Below are positions 61,463-64,000 of a stretch of 64,000 bases of DNA, in pieces. Source of the stretch: Caballeronia insecticola (GTDB lineage Bacteria > Pseudomonadota > Gammaproteobacteria > Burkholderiales > Burkholderiaceae); assembly GCF_000402035.1 (NCBI RefSeq), contig NC_021289.1, forward strand, positions 930,001 through 994,000, read 5' to 3'. Numbering within the stretch: position 1 is the first letter of the stretch; every line of letters starts with the position of its first letter. The notes under the pieces are model-generated. The model was not told where the DNA came from. It saw only the letters and a program-made list of their open reading frames with translations, and searched no databases. Made by a program: the position numbers and the translations under genes.

Positions 61463-62629
61463 ATGAAGAAGCACATCGTAGCGGCGGCGGTACTTGGCAC
61501 ATTCGGCATTGCAGCGCAGGCGCAAAGCAGCGTCACGCTGTACGGCATCATCGACGCCGGCATCACGTATGCCAACAAGGTCGCGACCGCCACCGGCCAC
61601 GACAGCGTCGTGAAGTACGGCGACGGCGTCGCGCAAGGCAGCCGCTGGAGCCTGCGCGGCACGGAAGATCTGGGCGGCGGTCTGAAGGCGATCTTCGTGC
61701 TGGAAAGCGGCTTCAACAGCGGCGACGGCACGCTTGGCCAGGGCGGCGCGGAATTCGGCCGTCAGGCCTATGTCGGCCTCGCGAACAACCAGTACGGCTC
61801 GCTGACCCTCGGTCGTCAGTATTCGTTTTCGACCGACTATCTCGGCGGCAACTACACGATGGGCAGCCAGACGCCCGCCGGCAACTACGCGTACCACATC
61901 AACGATCTCGACCAGTTGACGTCGAGCCGCATCAACAACTCGGTCAAGTTCAGCAGCGCCAATTTCTACGGCGTGACCTTCGGCGCGATGTACGGCTTCT
62001 CGAACTCGACAAATTTCGCAGGCTCGCCGACGACGACCGCCGGCGGCACGACGACACAAGGTTCGTCGAGCGCCTACAGCTTCGGCCTGAACTATGCGCA
62101 AGGGCCGTTCTCGGTCGGCGCGGCGTACACCAACATTCGCTTCCCGAATGGCGCGACGCCCGCGTTCAGCGTGAGCATCGCGAACGTCAACACGGGCGGC
62201 CTGCGCGATCTCGAAACCTTCGGCGTCGGCGCGCGCTATACGATCGCGGCCGCCGTCATCTGGGCGAACTGGACGCACACGAAGTTCGAACCGATCGCGG
62301 GCGCGGACTCGAAGCTGAACAACTATGAAATCGGCGGCAAGTACGGCTTCACGCCGGCATTGAGCGCGGGCCTCGGCTACACGTTCTCGAAGCTCGACGA
62401 CAACTTCGAAGGCAAGTGGCATCAGATCAACAGCGTCGTGGATTACGCGCTATCCAAGCGCACCGATGTCTATGTGATCGCCGCATATCAGAAGGCGTCG
62501 GGCAGCAATACCGTGGCCGGCCGCAATGTGCCCGTGCAGGCTGAGATCGGCTCGGCGTCGTCGTTCATCGGCAATGCCGGTGCGAACACGCAGTTCGTGA
62601 CGCGCGTGGGGCTGCGTCATCGCTTCTGA
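61463..62629 (+). CDS. OmpC-like trimeric porin, Burkholderia type
   Basis: A 388-residue outer-membrane porin. The signal peptide MKKHIVAAAVLGTFGIAAQA is followed by the family opening QSSVTLYGIIDAGITYANK and SRWSLRGTEDLGGGLKAIFVLESGF. RQAYVGLANNQYGSLTLGRQYSF and repeated amphipathic strands follow, and the protein ends in a terminal aromatic residue (GLRHRF) for BAM recognition. These are hallmarks of the 16-stranded general porins of Burkholderiales. AAGAAGA precedes the ATG at 61463. It is monocistronic with its own terminator. It would allow passive uptake of small hydrophilic solutes. Confidence 0.95.
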   Translation: MKKHIVAAAVLGTFGIAAQAQSSVTLYGIIDAGITYANKVATATGHDSVVKYGDGVAQGSRWSLRGTEDLGGGLKAIFVLESGFNSGDGTLGQGGAEFGRQAYVGLANNQYGSLTLGRQYSFSTDYLGGNYTMGSQTPAGNYAYHINDLDQLTSSRINNSVKFSSANFYGVTFGAMYGFSNSTNFAGSPTTTAGGTTTQGSSSAYSFGLNYAQGPFSVGAAYTNIRFPNGATPAFSVSIANVNTGGLRDLETFGVGARYTIAAAVIWANWTHTKFEPIAGADSKLNNYEIGGKYGFTPALSAGLGYTFSKLDDNFEGKWHQINSVVDYALSKRTDVYVIAAYQKASGSNTVAGRNVPVQAEIGSASSFIGNAGANTQFVTRVGLRHRF

Positions 62630-62650
62630 TCGAAGGCCGATGTAGAACGA

Positions 62651-62682
62651 GCGCGATGCCGGATGCGGTATCGCGCTTTTTT
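62651..62682. terminator. hairpin terminator between porin and TetR genes
   Basis: GCGCGATGCC pairs with GGTATCGCGC (one G-T pair) around GGATGC, followed by six T residues on the plus strand. The T-run overlaps the stop codon of the convergent TetR gene. Confidence 0.85.
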
Positions 62683-63313
62683 ATTTGCGTGGCGCGTGGC
62701 GCTCGTAGCGCGCGAGGAACATATCGGCGGCGGATTCCGCCACTTTCTTCTGCTCATGCTTCGAGAGCGGCGGCTGGCCCATCGTCACTTGCGGCCAGAA
62801 CGCGAAGCCCTTCACGATGCCATGCAATTGCTGCCCGGCGAATACCGGATCGGCAACCGAGAGACGCCCGTCCGCGGCGGCTTTTCTGATCCATACCGTC
62901 AGATCTTCTTCACGCTGGCCGATGCGCGCCACCATGTCGCGCGCGCGCTCGGGCGAATGAATGCCCGCCGCGATCGCCACCCGCGCCAGCGACAAAAAAG
63001 CCTCGTCGGTCATGAGCCGCAACTTGCGCGCGAGCAATGCGAGCAACTGCGCGCGCAGCGGTTCATCGGCGTTGTATGCGGGCGTGTCGCCAGTCTCGCT
63101 GGCATCCCAGAGACGATGCAGGATGGCCGCGAACAGCGCCTCCTTGCTCGGGAAGTGGTTGTAGACCGTGCGCTTGGAGACGCCCGCGCTTGTGGCAATG
63201 CGGTCCATGCTGGTTGCGTCGTAGCCCGCCGCGATGAACTCCTCCACGGCCGCGTTCACGATGGCGGCGCGCTTGCGGTCGGTCAGGCGTTGGGGAATGT
63301 CGTTCGAATCCAT
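62681..63313 (-). CDS. TetR family transcriptional regulator
   Basis: A 210-residue regulator. The N-terminal helix-turn-helix lies in RAAIVNAAVEEFIAAGYDATSMDRIATSAGVSKRTVYNHFPSKEALFAAIL. The helical C-terminal domain resembles AcrR-type members with a tetracyclin-repressor-like fold (family TetR_C_33/33-like by pattern). It is divergent from the metallo-beta-lactamase-fold gene, with 85 bases between starts. That spacer contains an imperfect 20-bp palindrome, so repression of both genes is likely. The ligand is unknown. Confidence 0.93.
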   Translation of the reverse strand: MDSNDIPQRLTDRKRAAIVNAAVEEFIAAGYDATSMDRIATSAGVSKRTVYNHFPSKEALFAAILHRLWDASETGDTPAYNADEPLRAQLLALLARKLRLMTDEAFLSLARVAIAAGIHSPERARDMVARIGQREEDLTVWIRKAAADGRLSVADPVFAGQQLHGIVKGFAFWPQVTMGQPPLSKHEQKKVAESAADMFLARYERHAPRK

Positions 63314-63357
63314 CTTTAGATTTTACACCGAGCGGTTTACTTTAATCTCAAAAATAA

Positions 63358-63377
63358 ACTACACTGTACAGTCTACT
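63358..63377. promoter_or_regulatory. candidate TetR operator
   Basis: ACTACACTGTACAGTCTACT has a perfect 10-bp core palindrome ACTGTACAGT (63363-63372) and 16 of 20 symmetric positions. It lies 22-41 bases before the hydrolase ATG and 45 bases from the TetR start. Confidence 0.6.
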
Positions 63378-63398
63378 TTCTGCCCGGATTCGCGAACC

Positions 63399-64000
63399 AT
63401 GACTTCGTTTGCCGACCGCATCAGCCGCTCCCTGGGTATCGCCGCCGCGAAGCGCGGCCGCGCGCTTTCGAGTGCGTCGCCGCAGCATGACGGCGCGCGC
63501 TTTCGCAACGTGAAGCCGCGCCCCGTCGAAGGCATCGGCAAGACATTGCGAATCGTGTGGAACGTGCTGTTCAACAAGCCGCGCAATACGATGCCCGCGC
63601 AGGCGCCCGTCGTCGATACGCTCACGCGCGCGCAACTCGACGCCGCGCCCGACTGCAGTCTTTTTCGGCTCGGCCATTCGACGCTGCTCTTCAAGTTGCG
63701 CGGCGAATACTGGCTGACCGATCCGGTCTTCGCCGAGCGCGCGTCGCCGTTCAAGCGGCTCGGGCCGAAGCGCTTTCATGCGCCGCCCATCGCGCTCGAT
63801 GATCTGCCGCCTTTGCGCGGTGTGATTCTCTCGCACGATCATTACGACCATCTCGACCGCGACACCGTGCTCACGCTCGCCGCGACCACGCAGGTCTTTC
63901 TCACGCCGCTCGGCGTTGGCGACCGTTTGATCGACTGGGGCATCGATGCCGCGAAAGTGCGCCAGCTCGACTGGTGGCAAAGCACGCAGATCGACGGCCT
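63399..64000 (+). CDS. metallo-beta-lactamase-fold hydrolase, partial
   Basis: The first 200 codons of a hydrolase that runs off the right edge. LFRLGHSTLLFKLRGEYWLTDPVF and the metal motif ILSHDHYDHLDRDT (HxHxDH) mark the metallo-beta-lactamase superfamily. The N-terminal extension and spacing point to the RomA/NAPE-PLD-like or UlaG-like branch. The extension of about 80 residues is basic. The ATG at 63399 lies just after the candidate TetR operator; no strong Shine-Dalgarno is visible. The divergent TetR gene is its probable repressor. The substrate is unknown. Confidence 0.88.
   Translation, partial: MTSFADRISRSLGIAAAKRGRALSSASPQHDGARFRNVKPRPVEGIGKTLRIVWNVLFNKPRNTMPAQAPVVDTLTRAQLDAAPDCSLFRLGHSTLLFKLRGEYWLTDPVFAERASPFKRLGPKRFHAPPIALDDLPPLRGVILSHDHYDHLDRDTVLTLAATTQVFLTPLGVGDRLIDWGIDAAKVRQLDWWQSTQIDG

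Overview
The window is GC-rich, densely packed bacterial DNA. It most resembles Burkholderiaceae of the Caballeronia/Paraburkholderia type. The support is two DUF4148 proteins, two DUF3331 proteins, a Burkholderia-style OmpC-like porin, many LysR/AraC/GlxA regulators, and an acetoacetate decarboxylase / 3-hydroxybutyrate dehydrogenase / patatin cluster. The genus is inferred from gene content. No rRNA, tRNA, CRISPR array, insertion sequence or phage gene was seen. The content is accessory and catabolic, so a secondary replicon is plausible but not shown.

Layout. 1-10.8 kb: the start of a gene that looks like a fused sensor kinase (cut by the window edge), a crotonase and a DJ-1-like protein, a FixJ-type response regulator, a DUF3331 protein with an epoxide-hydrolase-like enzyme, a stand-alone acetolactate synthase with an ArsR-type regulator, a GlxA-type regulator overlapping mug, a LysR gene and a monooxygenase-fold protein. 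11.1-22.9 kb: two complete tripartite efflux pumps, an EmrAB-TolC-like MFS system and an RND system. Between them lie an AraC regulator and a second DUF3331 gene. 23.2-34.7 kb: small secreted proteins, a secreted alpha/beta hydrolase, an HdeD-like membrane protein fused to a papain-like domain, a NYN/OST-HTH protein, a cupin with an AraC regulator, a large secreted beta-propeller with an EF-hand, and a KfrA-type coiled-coil protein with 84-bp tandem repeats.

35.1-40.0 kb: a minus-strand operon matching the 3-oxo-isoapionate branch of D-apiose/D-apionate catabolism. Its order is MFS transporter, ApnO-like oxidoisomerase, RuBisCO-like protein, OiaK-like kinase. The transporter gene carries an in-frame TAA. 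40.2-44.0 kb: a metabolite:H+ symporter and an M20 peptidase, divergent from a LysR regulator. 44.0-49.9 kb: a VOC protein, the patatin / bdh / adc cluster, a small Lys/His-rich secreted protein, a membrane metallopeptidase and an SDR.

50.15-60.41 kb: the most notable region, a tight ten-gene plus-strand operon. It encodes an OpuC/OsmU-type betaine ABC importer (four genes), a nitrilase-fold amidase, an acyl-CoA dehydrogenase, an acyl-CoA ligase, a crotonase without the two usual glutamates, an MmgE/PrpD protein and a GlxA/GbdR/CdhR-type regulator. Together they look like an import-and-CoA-degradation route for an unidentified betaine- or carnitine-like compound. 60.4-64 kb: a hypothetical protein, a porin, a TetR regulator and a divergent metallo-beta-lactamase-fold hydrolase cut by the window end.
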